Assembly (NCBI RefSeq): GCF_024385575.1
Contig: NZ_JANFMV010000001.1
Span: 2,695,681 to 2,759,680 of the forward strand
DNA length: 64,000 nt
Direction: 5' to 3'
Origin: Rhizobium sp. NRK18
GTDB taxonomy: Bacteria > Pseudomonadota > Alphaproteobacteria > Rhizobiales > Rhizobiaceae
Shown one piece after another: positions 17,295 to 26,564 of this stretch. The translations under genes and the position numbers were made by a program. How positions within the stretch are numbered: the first letter of the stretch is position 1; every line of letters starts with the position of its first letter. The notes under the pieces are model-generated. The model made no database searches. It worked only from the letters and a program-made list of their open reading frames with translations, and was not told the DNA's origin.

Positions 17295-19547
17295 ATGAAG
17301 AAGCTATCCGCCGGCTGGCTGGCGCTTATTGTTGTATTCTTTGCTACCATCATCATGGTCGTTTTTGGGCTGCCTCGCATGAACCGGGACGGCGAGTCGG
17401 TGTCGATCGCCGACGTCGCCGCGGATGCGCTGAAGGCGTCCAAGGATCTCGTCACGGGCAATGACGAAGCCAAGACCGCCGAGCCGGAAGCGGAAAAGCC
17501 CGCTGACGCGGTGGCATCCGGCACCGAGCCGGCGAAGCCGGCGACCGAGACAGCCGAGGCCAAGCCCGCGGCGACCGAGCCCGCCAAGGAAGAGGCAAAC
17601 GCCGAAGACAAGACGCCGTCCTTCGACGTGCTGCGCGTCGAGCCCGACGGCTCGACGGTGATTGCCGGCAACGGGCAGCCGGGCGCCAAGCTGGAAATCA
17701 TGGATGGCGACAAGGTTCTGACGACCTCGAAGGTCGAAAGCTCCGGTGACTTCGCCGCCGTTCTCGACAATCCCCTGCCCCCGGGCGATCACCAACTGAC
17801 GCTGAAGACCACCGCCGAGGACGGCAAGACCGCCTCATCGGAAGAAGTCGCGACGATCTCCGTTCCGTCCGACGACAAGGGCCAGTTGCTCGCCATGGTG
17901 ACCAAGCCGGGCGAGGCAAGCCGCATCATCACCGCGCCGACCGAAGAACCCAAGGCTGCTGAAGCGCCTGCCCCGGCACCGGCCACAGCCGAGCCGAAGG
18001 CGCCTGCCACGGAGACGGCCTCCGCCGAACCGGCGGCAGCCAAGCCCGAGGCGCCTACGACGGCGATGGAATCCGCCGCCAAGCCGGAAGCTCCTGCTGC
18101 GGCAGAAACCGCCGCCAAGCCGGAAACGCCTGCTCCTGCTGCGACCGAAAAGCCGGCAACCGAGCCTGCCGTTGCGGCGACCGAGCCGGATGTCCGCATC
18201 TCCGCCGTGGAACTCGAAGGCGACAAGGTGTTCGTCGCCGGATCGGCCGCGCCCGGCGCCCGTGTACGCGCCTATGCCGACGGCCAGCTGATCGGCGAAT
18301 ATCCGGCCGACGACAAGGGCCGCTTCGTCATCGACGGCGCCATGAAGCTCAGCGTGGGCGATCACGAGATCCGTACCGACGTCGTCGATGCCGACGGCAA
18401 GGTTCTGGTTCGGGCCACCGTACCGTTCAACCGTCCGGAGGGCGAAGCCGTCGCCGCGGTCGCAGGCCAGACGCCTGCCACGCCGGCGCCTGCCCCGACC
18501 GAGGTCGCGCAAGCGGCCAAGACCGATGCAGCCGGACCGGACGTCACCTCGATGGCGAATTTCGACAAGATGCAGTTCGAGAAGCTGTCCACCGAGGCCA
18601 TGAAGGCGCTCAATCTGCTGAAGGGTCTATACGCCGACGGCAAGACGCCGTCAGCGGAAGAGCTCGCGGCCGCGCGCTCCGCTCTGGAAATCGCGCTGAA
18701 GTCCGTCGCCGAATATAAGTTCGCCGACGAGACCGACGCCGAGACGAAGGCCAGCCTGCAGAAGGTCGCCGCCCACGCTGCCAAGGCGCTCGCTGCACTG
18801 AAGGCGCTGCCGGCGGACGCCAAGGCGCTCGGACCGAAGCTTGCCGCCATCGAAGGCACGCTGACCGGCACGATCGAAATGGCATCCGAATCGTCGGCCC
18901 AGACCCCGGCTCTGCCGGCGGCCTCGACCGAGCTTGCGACCAAGGCACCTGACATAGCCGTGCCGGATGCCAAGCCCGACGCGTCTGCAGCGCCGGCCGA
19001 GCCGAAGCCGGCTCCTGCGCCCGCACCGACGGAGACGCAAGTCCCGCCCATGCCTGCCGGTTCGACCGATCTCGCCACCAAGGCGCCCGACATCGGCGGC
19101 ACGGCAGCACCTGCAGCCGCCGAAAGCGCTCAGCCCGCCGCCCTGGCCGAGCAGAAGGCGATCGAGACGCCGCCGCTGCCGGCAGGCTCCGCCGACCTCG
19201 CCGGCAAGGCGCCGGAGACGATGACGAACACGGAAGCGGCCGCGAAAAGCGATACGTCCGCGACCGACACGGCAGAGCCGAAGACCATCGTCCAGGCACC
19301 GCTCGAGAACAGCGACACGTCGGTCATCATCCGTCGTGGCGACACGCTCTGGCAGATCGCCCGCCGCGTCTACGGCAAGGGCGTGCGCTACACGACGATC
19401 TATCTGGCCAACGAGGACAAGATCCGCGACCCGGACATGATCGAGCCTGGCCAGGTGTTCGGCCTGCCGGACAAGGCGGCTCCGAATGCGGAGGAAATGC
19501 ACAAGCGTCACCTCAAGGGTCTGCCGATCGACCCCGCGTCGAAGTGA
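17295..19547 (+). CDS. membrane-anchored LysM protein with Ig-like domains and Ala/Pro/Glu-rich linkers
   Basis: 750 aa. An N-terminal membrane helix (about 5-25, no obvious cleavage site) is followed by a Lys/Glu/Ala/Pro-rich stretch, then a first Ig-like unit (about 115-195, VIAGNGQPGAKLEIMDGDKV). A second linker of APA/PAE-type repeats leads to a second Ig-like unit (about 300-380, VFVAGSAAPGARVRAYADGQ). After a helical segment (about 415-530) come three spaced copies of a P-x-GS-T/A-DLA-x-KAP motif, and finally a C-terminal LysM (about 676-725, IRRGDTLWQIARRVYG). The layout suggests an inner-membrane anchor, a long flexible periplasmic arm and a peptidoglycan-binding tip. It is a single-gene unit closed by a UUCG hairpin. 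An exact function cannot be named. Confidence 0.85.
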   Translation: MKKLSAGWLALIVVFFATIIMVVFGLPRMNRDGESVSIADVAADALKASKDLVTGNDEAKTAEPEAEKPADAVASGTEPAKPATETAEAKPAATEPAKEEANAEDKTPSFDVLRVEPDGSTVIAGNGQPGAKLEIMDGDKVLTTSKVESSGDFAAVLDNPLPPGDHQLTLKTTAEDGKTASSEEVATISVPSDDKGQLLAMVTKPGEASRIITAPTEEPKAAEAPAPAPATAEPKAPATETASAEPAAAKPEAPTTAMESAAKPEAPAAAETAAKPETPAPAATEKPATEPAVAATEPDVRISAVELEGDKVFVAGSAAPGARVRAYADGQLIGEYPADDKGRFVIDGAMKLSVGDHEIRTDVVDADGKVLVRATVPFNRPEGEAVAAVAGQTPATPAPAPTEVAQAAKTDAAGPDVTSMANFDKMQFEKLSTEAMKALNLLKGLYADGKTPSAEELAAARSALEIALKSVAEYKFADETDAETKASLQKVAAHAAKALAALKALPADAKALGPKLAAIEGTLTGTIEMASESSAQTPALPAASTELATKAPDIAVPDAKPDASAAPAEPKPAPAPAPTETQVPPMPAGSTDLATKAPDIGGTAAPAAAESAQPAALAEQKAIETPPLPAGSADLAGKAPETMTNTEAAAKSDTSATDTAEPKTIVQAPLENSDTSVIIRRGDTLWQIARRVYGKGVRYTTIYLANEDKIRDPDMIEPGQVFGLPDKAAPNAEEMHKRHLKGLPIDPASK

Positions 19548-19605
19548 GCCGAATTTCGGTTCCAAGCATTGCAATGCAGGGCCGATCTACCTACTTCACC
19601 TATTG

Positions 19606-19634
19606 CGGCGGCCTTCGGGCCGCCGTTCCATTTC
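19606..19634 (+). terminator. UUCG-loop terminator after the LysM gene
   Basis: CGGCGGCC, TTCG, GGCCGCCG form an 8-bp stem with a UUCG tetraloop, followed by TTCCATTTC, 58 bp after the stop. The U-tract is modest. Confidence 0.65.
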
Positions 19635-19692
19635 AGCGGCGACGTGCGGGTCCGCAGGCTGAGAAATCGACAAGAACACGGACAGTGACAGA

Positions 19693-21579
19693 ATGAATTC
19701 CAGGGGCAAAACCGTTTCGGCGGACTCCGGCAATCCGCTGCAGACGATCATCAACCTGTGGCCCTACATGTGGCCGCAGACCCGACGCGACCTGAAACTC
19801 AGGGTCGTCTGGGCAACCGTCTTCCTGGTCGCGGCCAAGTTCATCCTGATCCTCGTGCCCTATTTCTTCAAATGGGCGACCGACGCGCTGAACGGCCGGA
19901 TCGACGAGCCGGGTCTGCTGCCGGCATTCCTGCTCGGCGCGGTCATGCTGGTGATCGCCTACAATTTCGCCCGGCTGCTGCAATGGGGCCTGAACCAGCT
20001 GCGCGACGCGCTTTTTGCCAGCGTCGGCCAGCATGCGGTGCGCCAGCTTGCCTACAAGACCTTCGTCCACATGCATCGCCTGTCGCTGCGCTTCCATCTC
20101 GAGCGCAAGACCGGCGGCCTGTCGCGCATCATCGAACGTGGCACCAAGGGCATCGAGACGGTGGTGCGCTTCACCATTCTCAACACCATCCCGACCATCC
20201 TCGAATTCGCACTGACAGCGATCATCTTCTGGTGGGGCTACGGCCTTTCCTACCTGACCGTCACGGCGATCACCGTCGCGGTCTACATCTGGTACACGGT
20301 GAAGGCGAGCGACTGGCGCATCGGCATCCGCCGCGCCATGAACAATTCCGACACCGAGGCCAACACCAAGGCGATCGATTCGCTCCTCAACTTCGAAACC
20401 GTCAAATATTTCGGCAACGAGGACATGGAAGCGCGGCGCTTCGATGAATCCATGGCGCGCTACGAGAAGTCGGCCACTCAGGTCTGGACCTCGCTCGGCT
20501 GGCTGAACTTCGGCCAGGGCGCGATCTTCGGCGTTGGCACCACGATCATGCTGGTCATGTCGGCGCTGGCCGTGCAGCGCGGCGACCAGACGATCGGCGA
20601 TTTCGTCTTCATCAACGCGCTGCTCCTGCAGCTTTCCGTGCCGCTCAATTTCATCGGCATGCTGTACCGCGAAATCCGCCAGGGCCTGACCGACATCGAG
20701 CAGATGTTCGACCTCCTCGACGTGGCGCCCGAAGTCACCGACCGGGAGGGCGCGACCGCGCTGCAGATCACAGAGGGCGCGATCGCCTTCCGCAACGTAC
20801 ATTTTTCCTATGATCCGGCGCGGCCGATCCTCAAGGGGATTTCCTTCGAGGTCCCGGCCGGCAAGACAGTCGCCGTCGTCGGCCCCTCCGGTGCCGGCAA
20901 GTCGACGATCTCGCGCCTGCTCTACCGCTTCTATGACGTCAATTCCGGCTCGATCACCATCGACGGCCGCGATATCCGCGACGTTACCCAGGAGAGCCTG
21001 CGCGCCGGCATCGGCATGGTGCCGCAGGACACGGTGCTGTTTAACGACACGATCGCCTACAATATCCGCTACGGCCGGCCGGCCGCGAGCGAGAAAGAGG
21101 CGATGGAGGCCGCCGAAGCGGCGCAGATCGGCGATTTTATCCGCGCCCTGCCGGAAGGCTTTCACACCAAGGTCGGCGAGCGCGGGCTGAAGCTTTCGGG
21201 CGGCGAGAAGCAGCGCGTGGCGATCGCCCGCACAATCCTCAAGGCGCCGCCGATCCTGATCCTCGACGAGGCGACCTCGGCGCTCGATACGACGACCGAG
21301 CAGGAAATCCAGGCGGCCCTCGACGTCGTGTCGAAGAACCGGACGACGCTCGTCATCGCCCACCGTCTGTCGACCGTCGTCGATGCGGACGAGATCATCG
21401 TGCTTCGCGCCGGCGAGATCGCCGAACGCGGCACCCACCACGAGCTGCTCGCGCAGGGCGGTCTTTACGCGTCCATGTGGAACCGCCAGCGCGAGGCGAC
21501 CATGGCCGAAGAGCAGCTCAAGCAGATGCGCGAGAGCGACGATATGGGTATCGTGGTGCGTCTCGACCCGGCGCGCTGA
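19693..21579 (+). CDS. Atm1/HMT1-type ABC transporter (fused permease-ATPase)
   Basis: 628-aa half-transporter. The six-TM exporter domain (about 1-330, with FHLERKTGGLSRIIERGTKG, characteristic of the ABCB7/Atm1 group) precedes an ATPase domain: Walker A GPSGAGKS at about 397-404, signature LSGGEKQ at about 501-507, Walker B ILILDEATSALD soon after, and an H-loop AHRLST. Atm1 proteins export glutathione conjugates, persulfides or glutathione-complexed metals and link to Fe-S/metal homeostasis. In bacteria they confer heavy-metal tolerance. Substrate inferred from family only. Confidence 0.9.
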   Translation: MNSRGKTVSADSGNPLQTIINLWPYMWPQTRRDLKLRVVWATVFLVAAKFILILVPYFFKWATDALNGRIDEPGLLPAFLLGAVMLVIAYNFARLLQWGLNQLRDALFASVGQHAVRQLAYKTFVHMHRLSLRFHLERKTGGLSRIIERGTKGIETVVRFTILNTIPTILEFALTAIIFWWGYGLSYLTVTAITVAVYIWYTVKASDWRIGIRRAMNNSDTEANTKAIDSLLNFETVKYFGNEDMEARRFDESMARYEKSATQVWTSLGWLNFGQGAIFGVGTTIMLVMSALAVQRGDQTIGDFVFINALLLQLSVPLNFIGMLYREIRQGLTDIEQMFDLLDVAPEVTDREGATALQITEGAIAFRNVHFSYDPARPILKGISFEVPAGKTVAVVGPSGAGKSTISRLLYRFYDVNSGSITIDGRDIRDVTQESLRAGIGMVPQDTVLFNDTIAYNIRYGRPAASEKEAMEAAEAAQIGDFIRALPEGFHTKVGERGLKLSGGEKQRVAIARTILKAPPILILDEATSALDTTTEQEIQAALDVVSKNRTTLVIAHRLSTVVDADEIIVLRAGEIAERGTHHELLAQGGLYASMWNRQREATMAEEQLKQMRESDDMGIVVRLDPAR

Positions 21580-21706
21580 GATCGCCGATCGCCGGTTTGC
21601 CGGGAAAATAGCGTGCGCAACGCGGCTTGCGGCGGGGCAGCGCATTGCCCCGCAAGCCAATTGAATGTAGTCAGCAGTTCGAGTTTCGTCAGGGAGTTTG
21701 GCCGAC

Positions 21707-22405
21707 ATGAGCCTTTTCGACACCATCCGCAACACCATCGTTCCGGTGCACAAGGAAGGCTATCCGTTCGTCGCGGCGTTCTTCGTCGCGTCGCTGGTGC
21801 TGGGCTGGCTGTTCAAGCCGCTGTTCTGGATCGGCCTCATCCTCACGCTGTGGTGCGCCTACTTCTTCCGCGATCCCGAGCGCATGACGCCGCAGGACGA
21901 CGATCTGGTGATCAGCCCGGCCGATGGCCGCGTCTCCTCCATTCAGAAGATGGTGCCGCCGGCCGAACTCGGTCTCGGCTCCGACGAAATGCTGCGCATC
22001 TCCGTCTTCATGAACGTCTTCAACTGCCATGTGAACCGCATGCCGATGCGCGGCCGCATCACGCATATCACCTACACGGAAGGCAGCTTCCTGAACGCCG
22101 AACTGGACAAGGCGAGCCAGGAGAACGAGCGCAACGGCGTCGTCGTCGAAACCTCGCATGGCGATATCGGCGTCGTGCAGATTGCCGGCCTCGTGGCACG
22201 CCGCATCGTCTGCTGGGTGCATCCCGACGAGCCGATCGAAGCCGGCGAACGCTTCGGCCTGATCCGCTTCGGCTCGCGCCTCGACGTCTTCCTGCCGGCC
22301 GGTGCGCAGCCGCGCGTCAGCCTCGGCCAGACGGCGATCGCCGGCGAAACCGTGCTCGCGGAATTCGGGGCCCTGAAGGGTCCGGTCATCGCGAAGCGTT
22401 CGTAG
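21707..22405 (+). CDS. psd: phosphatidylserine decarboxylase proenzyme
   Basis: Last step of phosphatidylethanolamine synthesis at the inner membrane. The 232-aa form is the short Psd class. The Gly-Ser pair in RFGSRLDVF (Ser at about 190) is the self-cleavage site that yields the pyruvoyl cofactor. An N-terminal hydrophobic segment (about 18-48) anchors it. ATG 21707 is preferred over TTG 21698 because the AGGGAG SD is about 10 nt from the ATG and nearly touches the TTG. pssA follows after 16 bp, forming the PE operon. Confidence 0.95.
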   Translation: MSLFDTIRNTIVPVHKEGYPFVAAFFVASLVLGWLFKPLFWIGLILTLWCAYFFRDPERMTPQDDDLVISPADGRVSSIQKMVPPAELGLGSDEMLRISVFMNVFNCHVNRMPMRGRITHITYTEGSFLNAELDKASQENERNGVVVETSHGDIGVVQIAGLVARRIVCWVHPDEPIEAGERFGLIRFGSRLDVFLPAGAQPRVSLGQTAIAGETVLAEFGALKGPVIAKRS

Positions 22406-22421
22406 TCGACAGGAAGCGATC

Positions 22422-23270
22422 ATGGAGACGCCATTCCCACCGCATGAACCGAACGGTCCGGACGCCGCCCGCGGCCCCCGCCTTCGGGAAATACCGCTTC
22501 GGATGGTCATCCCCAACCTGATCACGGTGCTGGCGATCTGCGCCGGCCTGACGGGGATACGGCTTGCTTTCGAGAACAAGTACCAGCTGGCGGTCGGCAT
22601 GGTGCTGCTCGCCGCCTTTCTAGACGGCATCGACGGGCGCATCGCGCGGCTGATGAAGGCAACGTCGAAGTTCGGCGCGCAGATGGATTCGCTCGCCGAC
22701 ATCATCAATTTCGGCGTCGCCCCTGCCCTCGTCTCCTACGTCTTCATTCTCGACCAGGGGCGCTCGCTCGGCTGGGCGGCGGCTCTGATCTACACGATTG
22801 CCGCCGGCCTGCGGCTTGCGCGCTTCAACGTGATGGCCGAGCGTGACGTGAAGGCGAAGTGGCAGTCGGAATATTTCGTCGGCGTGCCGGCGCCGGCGGG
22901 CGCCTGCCTCGTGCTGCTGCCCGTCTATTTCGGCTTCCTCGGCATGGCGCCGAGCGCCACCTTCGCCTATGCCTCGTCGCTCTACACCGTGATCATTGCC
23001 GTGCTGCTTGTCAGCCGCCTGCCGGTCTGGTCGGGCAAGTCGGCGACTGCACGCATCCGGCGCGATCTGGTGCTGCCGATGATCCTGGTCGTCGTGCTCT
23101 ACGTGGCGCTGCTGATGAGCTTCACCTGGGAAGTGCTGGTCGCCTCCGTGATCCTGTATCTCGTTACCCTGCCTTTCGGTGCGCGCGCCTGGCGGCGGAA
23201 ATACGGGACGCTGACCATCTCCGAAGAGACCGACGACAACGGCAACAGTATCGACAGCGGCGGCATCTGA
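22422..23270 (+). CDS. pssA: CDP-diacylglycerol-serine O-phosphatidyltransferase
   Basis: Makes phosphatidylserine, the substrate of the adjacent Psd. The 282-aa membrane protein has the CDP-alcohol phosphatidyltransferase signature DG-x2-GR-x8-G-x3-D-x3-D (around residues 68-95, from DGIDGRIARL to DSLADI). About eight hydrophobic segments are present. The type II (membrane) class fits rhizobia. The first 25 residues are Pro-rich and hydrophilic. A perfect AT-rich inverted repeat starts at the base after the stop codon. Confidence 0.94.
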   Translation: METPFPPHEPNGPDAARGPRLREIPLRMVIPNLITVLAICAGLTGIRLAFENKYQLAVGMVLLAAFLDGIDGRIARLMKATSKFGAQMDSLADIINFGVAPALVSYVFILDQGRSLGWAAALIYTIAAGLRLARFNVMAERDVKAKWQSEYFVGVPAPAGACLVLLPVYFGFLGMAPSATFAYASSLYTVIIAVLLVSRLPVWSGKSATARIRRDLVLPMILVVVLYVALLMSFTWEVLVASVILYLVTLPFGARAWRRKYGTLTISEETDDNGNSIDSGGI

Positions 23271-23298
23271 GGAAATATTCGTCTTTCGCAATATTTCC
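23271..23298. other. 9-bp inverted repeat directly after pssA
   Basis: GGAAATATT (23271-23279) and AATATTTCC (23290-23298) are exact reverse complements with a 10-bp spacer. There is no T-run after it. A further AATATT occurs at about 23311. This may be a weak 3' hairpin of pssA, or a control site for the following 43-aa gene. Confidence 0.35.
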
Positions 23299-23426
23299 CG
23301 CGCGCGAGCAATATTACACGTCGTTTTGGTAATTGATTTCCAGCAAAGCCGTTCCGCCTTTATTTTGTCATGATCCGGCGCGAGAGAGCCGGCGACCTAA
23401 TCGGGGTGGAATCAAAGGAACGGGAA

Positions 23427-23558
23427 ATGACCAAGGAAACGTCTCCGGCAGACACGCAGAAGCGAGAAAAGCCGGAGCTCCAGTCGCTCTACAAGCCGCT
23501 CGGCTTGAAGGCCGTGCTGGCCGCAGCCATGATGATAAGAAAGCCCAAGGCTGCCTGA
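23427..23558 (+). CDS. 43-aa basic small protein with its own terminator
   Basis: Frame starting MTKETSPADTQKREKPELQS and ending MMIRKPKAA. The N-terminal half is charged; the second half holds a short Leu/Ala/Met-rich helix (LGLKAVLAAAMMI) that could be amphipathic or membrane-touching. A purine-rich AAGGAACGGGAA precedes the ATG, and a strong terminator follows 34 bp after the stop, so it behaves as a monocistronic gene. Function unknown. An upstream in-frame start at 23370 has no SD. Confidence 0.6.
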   Translation: MTKETSPADTQKREKPELQSLYKPLGLKAVLAAAMMIRKPKAA

Positions 23559-23592
23559 GACACCGTCAGGGATCTCAATCGGAAGACAACCG

Positions 23593-23624
23593 CAAACCCG
23601 CCCTCGAGGCGGGTTTGTCGTTTT
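23593..23624 (+). terminator. Rho-independent terminator of the 43-aa gene
   Basis: CAAACCCGCC, CTCGA, GGCGGGTTTG form a 10-bp perfect stem followed by TCGTTTT. Confidence 0.85.
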
Positions 23625-23666
23625 GCGGCAATCGCCGGCGTGTGGCACCCGTGAAAAGAGGTGCCG

Positions 23667-24461
23667 CTAGAACAGGGACATCTGGCCGTCGCCGCCGGAT
23701 GTTTCGTCGGGCGACTTCTTGCGTTTCGGCTTTTCGTTCGGCGCTTGGCTGGCGTCGGAGGGCGTGACAGGCTCCTGCAGGTCCGGCCCCATATTGGCGA
23801 CCTTGTTGACCTTGTCGGAGACGGCGATCATTTCGAAAAAGCCGTCATCGGCGGGTTTCAGCAGGTCGGCGACGTCACGCGGCTCCTGGTTGCGGCAATC
23901 GAGCCAGCGGGAAAAATTCTCCGGTTCGATGACGACCGGCATGCGGTCGTGGATCGGGGCCATGGTGGCATTGGCGCCGACCGTCAGGATGCAGCCGGTG
24001 TCCACTTCCGATCCGTCGGCCGACGACCAGGTTTCCATCAGCCCTGCAAAGGCGACGAGACCGCCGTTCTTCGGCCGGATCCAGTAGGCCTGCGACTTTC
24101 GCCCGCTATCCTTGGCGGGCCGATGCCATTCATAGAAGCCGGAGGCCGGCACGAGAATGCGGCGATGGCGCATGGCGGCGCGGAAGGATGCCTTCTCTGC
24201 CGCCGTTTCCGACCGGGCGTTGATCAGCAGCGGAAATTCGCGCGGATCCTTGACCCATGACGGGGTGAAGCCCCAGCGCACCAGCATCGCCCTCCGATCG
24301 GGAAGGTTGGAGCCGGGCTCGGCGCCATCGCCGGCGGTGACGATGAGGATCGGCTGGGTGGGGGCGATATTATAGCGCGCCGGAAAATCCTCGATCATGA
24401 TGACCGAGAGGAACTCCAGGATATTCTCCGCCGAGGCGGCCAGCGCATATCGTCCACACAT
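23667..24461 (-). CDS. SOS response-associated peptidase (SRAP, HMCES/YedK family)
   Basis: Protects genome integrity by forming a thiazolidine crosslink to abasic sites in single-stranded DNA through its N-terminal Cys. The start was set at 24461 so the mature protein begins M-C-G-R-Y; Cys2 must become residue 1 for activity, so the six extra codons upstream are excluded. Other SRAP marks: NARSETAAEKASFR near 100, ASGFYEWH near 125-132, and the active-site His in IHDRMPVVI near 180. At 264 aa it is slightly longer than YedK because of a Lys/Pro-rich C-terminal tail ending QMSLF. That tail is a QxxLF-type end resembling beta-clamp-binding motifs (speculative). Confidence 0.9.
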   Translation of the reverse strand: MCGRYALAASAENILEFLSVIMIEDFPARYNIAPTQPILIVTAGDGAEPGSNLPDRRAMLVRWGFTPSWVKDPREFPLLINARSETAAEKASFRAAMRHRRILVPASGFYEWHRPAKDSGRKSQAYWIRPKNGGLVAFAGLMETWSSADGSEVDTGCILTVGANATMAPIHDRMPVVIEPENFSRWLDCRNQEPRDVADLLKPADDGFFEMIAVSDKVNKVANMGPDLQEPVTPSDASQAPNEKPKRKKSPDETSGGDGQMSLF

Positions 24462-24945
24462 GGGTTCGAGTGATCGCACCGCGTGCCGGATTGGTCAAGC
24501 ACGGGACGCGTGCGGCGCGCCTGCCCTTGAAATTGCGACAAGGATGCTTAAATTAGCCTCATCGAACCTTCTTTGCGGGTCTTTTCCGAGGTGCAAGCCT
24601 CGCCGCACTTTCCCTTAACAGTCGACGATGCCGCGACGGACCGAGTGCTTTATCTGCACCTCTCCCGGCATGGCCAAGGGAAACAAACCAGAGTGTGGCT
24701 GACTTGAAAGGACCCGCCGGTTCGCGTTCGCGCGTGGTTGACCACGGATGTACTGGCAGCCACGCGTTCGATCGACGGGAGGGGACTGGCCGGCCTTGAG
24801 GCTGGCGTCCCGCATTGAAAAACCGGATGCCGCCCACGTTGGAACGGACAATGATTGTCCGCAATCGGCGTCAGGGCTGGATGCAGTTCCCTCCCCTTCT
24901 TCCCACAGCGGTGCGCCACGCATCGCCAAAGAGAAAGGATCCGCT
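24462..24945. other. 484-bp gap between the SRAP gene and rpsU
   Basis: No convincing ORF, tRNA or hairpin-plus-T-run was seen here. It contains the divergent promoter region: around 24532-24560 TTGAAA and TAAATT lie about 16 bp apart, possible -35/-10 elements for rpsU (weak). The stretch 24700-24930 is GC-rich and would form a long 5' leader of rpsU if transcription starts that far upstream. Confidence 0.4.
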
Positions 24946-25167
24946 TTGCAAGTCATCGTGCGAGACAACAACGTCGAACAGGCCATCCGCGTCCTGAAGA
25001 AGAAGCTCCAGCGCGAGGGCGTCTTCAAGCAGATGAAGGCGCACGCAACCTACGAAAAGCCCTCTGAACGGCGCAACCGGCAGAAGGCGCAGGCAATCAA
25101 GCGTCACCGCAAATATGTCCGCAAGCAGATGAAGCGCGACGGGCTTATCCCCGGAGCGGGTCGCTAA
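24946..25167 (+). CDS. rpsU: 30S ribosomal protein S21
   Basis: 73-aa small basic ribosomal protein of the 30S platform. The S21 core [20 protein letters not shown], then a long Lys/Arg-rich helix, ends LIPGAGR. The frame is open far upstream, but homology starts at TTG 24946 (read as Met). An AAGGA lies 6 nt before it, so the start is TTG; no in-frame ATG or GTG fits the family N-terminus. Compared with the usual rhizobial S21 the C-terminal third ([20 protein letters not shown]) is divergent, suggesting this is a second S21 paralogue (inference). Confidence 0.9.
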   Translation: MQVIVRDNNVEQAIRVLKKKLQREGVFKQMKAHATYEKPSERRNRQKAQAIKRHRKYVRKQMKRDGLIPGAGR

Positions 25168-25185
25168 CCCTTTAAGGCTTATGCC

Positions 25186-26370
25186 TCAGGTCGTCCTGCG
25201 CCCAAGCGTCAGGAAGGACAGCGTCAAGGCGATAACGCCGCAGCCGGCAATGCTTGCCACCACCGGCAGCGGCGTTCCGTCGAACACCAGGCTGGCGATC
25301 GCGATCGCAACCGCGCCGACCAGCATCTGCAGCGTCCCGCCAAGGGCGGCGGCGCTGCCGGCAATCTCTCCATGCTCCTCCAGCGACAGAACCATGGCCG
25401 TCGGAATGACGAGACCGAGGAACGCGTTGGCGACGATCAGCATGAAGACCAGAAGCCAGAAGCTCCCCAACCCGATCAGAAACAGCGCCAGCATGAGCAG
25501 CGATGCCGCGGCAAAGCCGGCGACGGAAACGCGCACCACCGTCAGCGCCCCGAACCGGCCGCCGAGATTGGCCGCGAACTGGCTCGACGAGAAGAAGCCG
25601 AGCGCGTTCAGCGCGAAGGCAAGGCTGAACTCGGTCGGCGTGAGACCGTAGTAGCCGGTATAGAGGAACGACGCCGTCGACAGGAAGGCGAAGAAGCTCG
25701 CCATGCCGGCACCGCCGATCAATGTCTGGCCCATATAGGACGGGTCGCGCAGCAGGATGCCGAACGCCTTCAGCATCGCGCCCATCCGGAAGGCGACGCG
25801 GCGCTCTGGCGGCAAGGTCTCCTGTAGGGCGAAGCGCGTCAGGAGAAGGCTGGTCACCGCCGTTATCGCCGAACAATAGAACACCGCCTGCCAGCCGAAC
25901 GGAACCATCAGCGCCGAGCCGATCAATGGCGCCAACATCGGCGAGACGGAAATCACCAGCATGACAGTCGACATCAGCCGCGTGGCGGCATTGCCGGTGT
26001 AGAGATCGCGGATGATGGCGCGCGGGATCGACATGACGGAGGCAGCACCGATGCCCTGGATGAAGCGCAGCGCGATCAGCCAGCCGATGCTCGGCGCCAG
26101 TGCGCAGCCTATCGATGCGGCGGCAAACAGCGTCAGCCCGAAATAGAGCGGCAGCCGGCGGCCGAACATGTCGGAGGCCGGCCCGTAGAAGAGCTGCGAT
26201 ACGCCGAAGGACAGGAAGAAGGCCATCAGCGTCCATTGCGACAGCGCCACCGGCGCCTGCAGGTCCTGCGCGATCACCGGCATGGCCGGCAGATACATGT
26301 CGATTGCCACCGGACCGACGGCGGCGAGCAGGCCGAGAATGCCGGCGAGCTTGATCATTTCAACCTTCAT
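25186..26370 (-). CDS. Bcr/CflA family multidrug efflux MFS transporter
   Basis: 394-aa, 12-TM proton-driven drug exporter. The N-terminal VGPVAIDMYLPAMPVIAQDL is the hallmark of the Bcr/CflA (DHA1) family, with the TM2-3 motif GPASDMFGRRLPL and RFIQGIGAASVMSIPRAI in TM4. Start ATG 26370 (MKVEMIKLAG) has AGAGG about 6 nt upstream; the frame extends to 26415 but without an SD. It is convergent with rpsU (18-bp gap) and divergent from the NUDIX gene. Substrate unknown. Confidence 0.92.
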   Translation of the reverse strand: MKVEMIKLAGILGLLAAVGPVAIDMYLPAMPVIAQDLQAPVALSQWTLMAFFLSFGVSQLFYGPASDMFGRRLPLYFGLTLFAAASIGCALAPSIGWLIALRFIQGIGAASVMSIPRAIIRDLYTGNAATRLMSTVMLVISVSPMLAPLIGSALMVPFGWQAVFYCSAITAVTSLLLTRFALQETLPPERRVAFRMGAMLKAFGILLRDPSYMGQTLIGGAGMASFFAFLSTASFLYTGYYGLTPTEFSLAFALNALGFFSSSQFAANLGGRFGALTVVRVSVAGFAAASLLMLALFLIGLGSFWLLVFMLIVANAFLGLVIPTAMVLSLEEHGEIAGSAAALGGTLQMLVGAVAIAIASLVFDGTPLPVVASIAGCGVIALTLSFLTLGRRTT

Positions 26371-26564
26371 GATGGCCTCTCGCGATGCAATGGAGACAAA
26401 GCGGGCATAAAGCACGCCGGAACAAAAAAGGAACTTCTCCTTATATCAGCCGGATCACGCTGAAAAGTGCCAGATTTCGCATGCCCGGCCGCGGTCTGCG
26501 GTCATGCTGCTTTTTCTCGTCTCGCCTCTTCGCAGTCGCCGCGCTTTCGTGGCAGAGTGCGGCC

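Noticed and set aside
19633..21753. 706-aa open frame antisense to the Atm1-type transporter
   Set aside because: Shadow of a real gene; no start signal, no recognisable motif.
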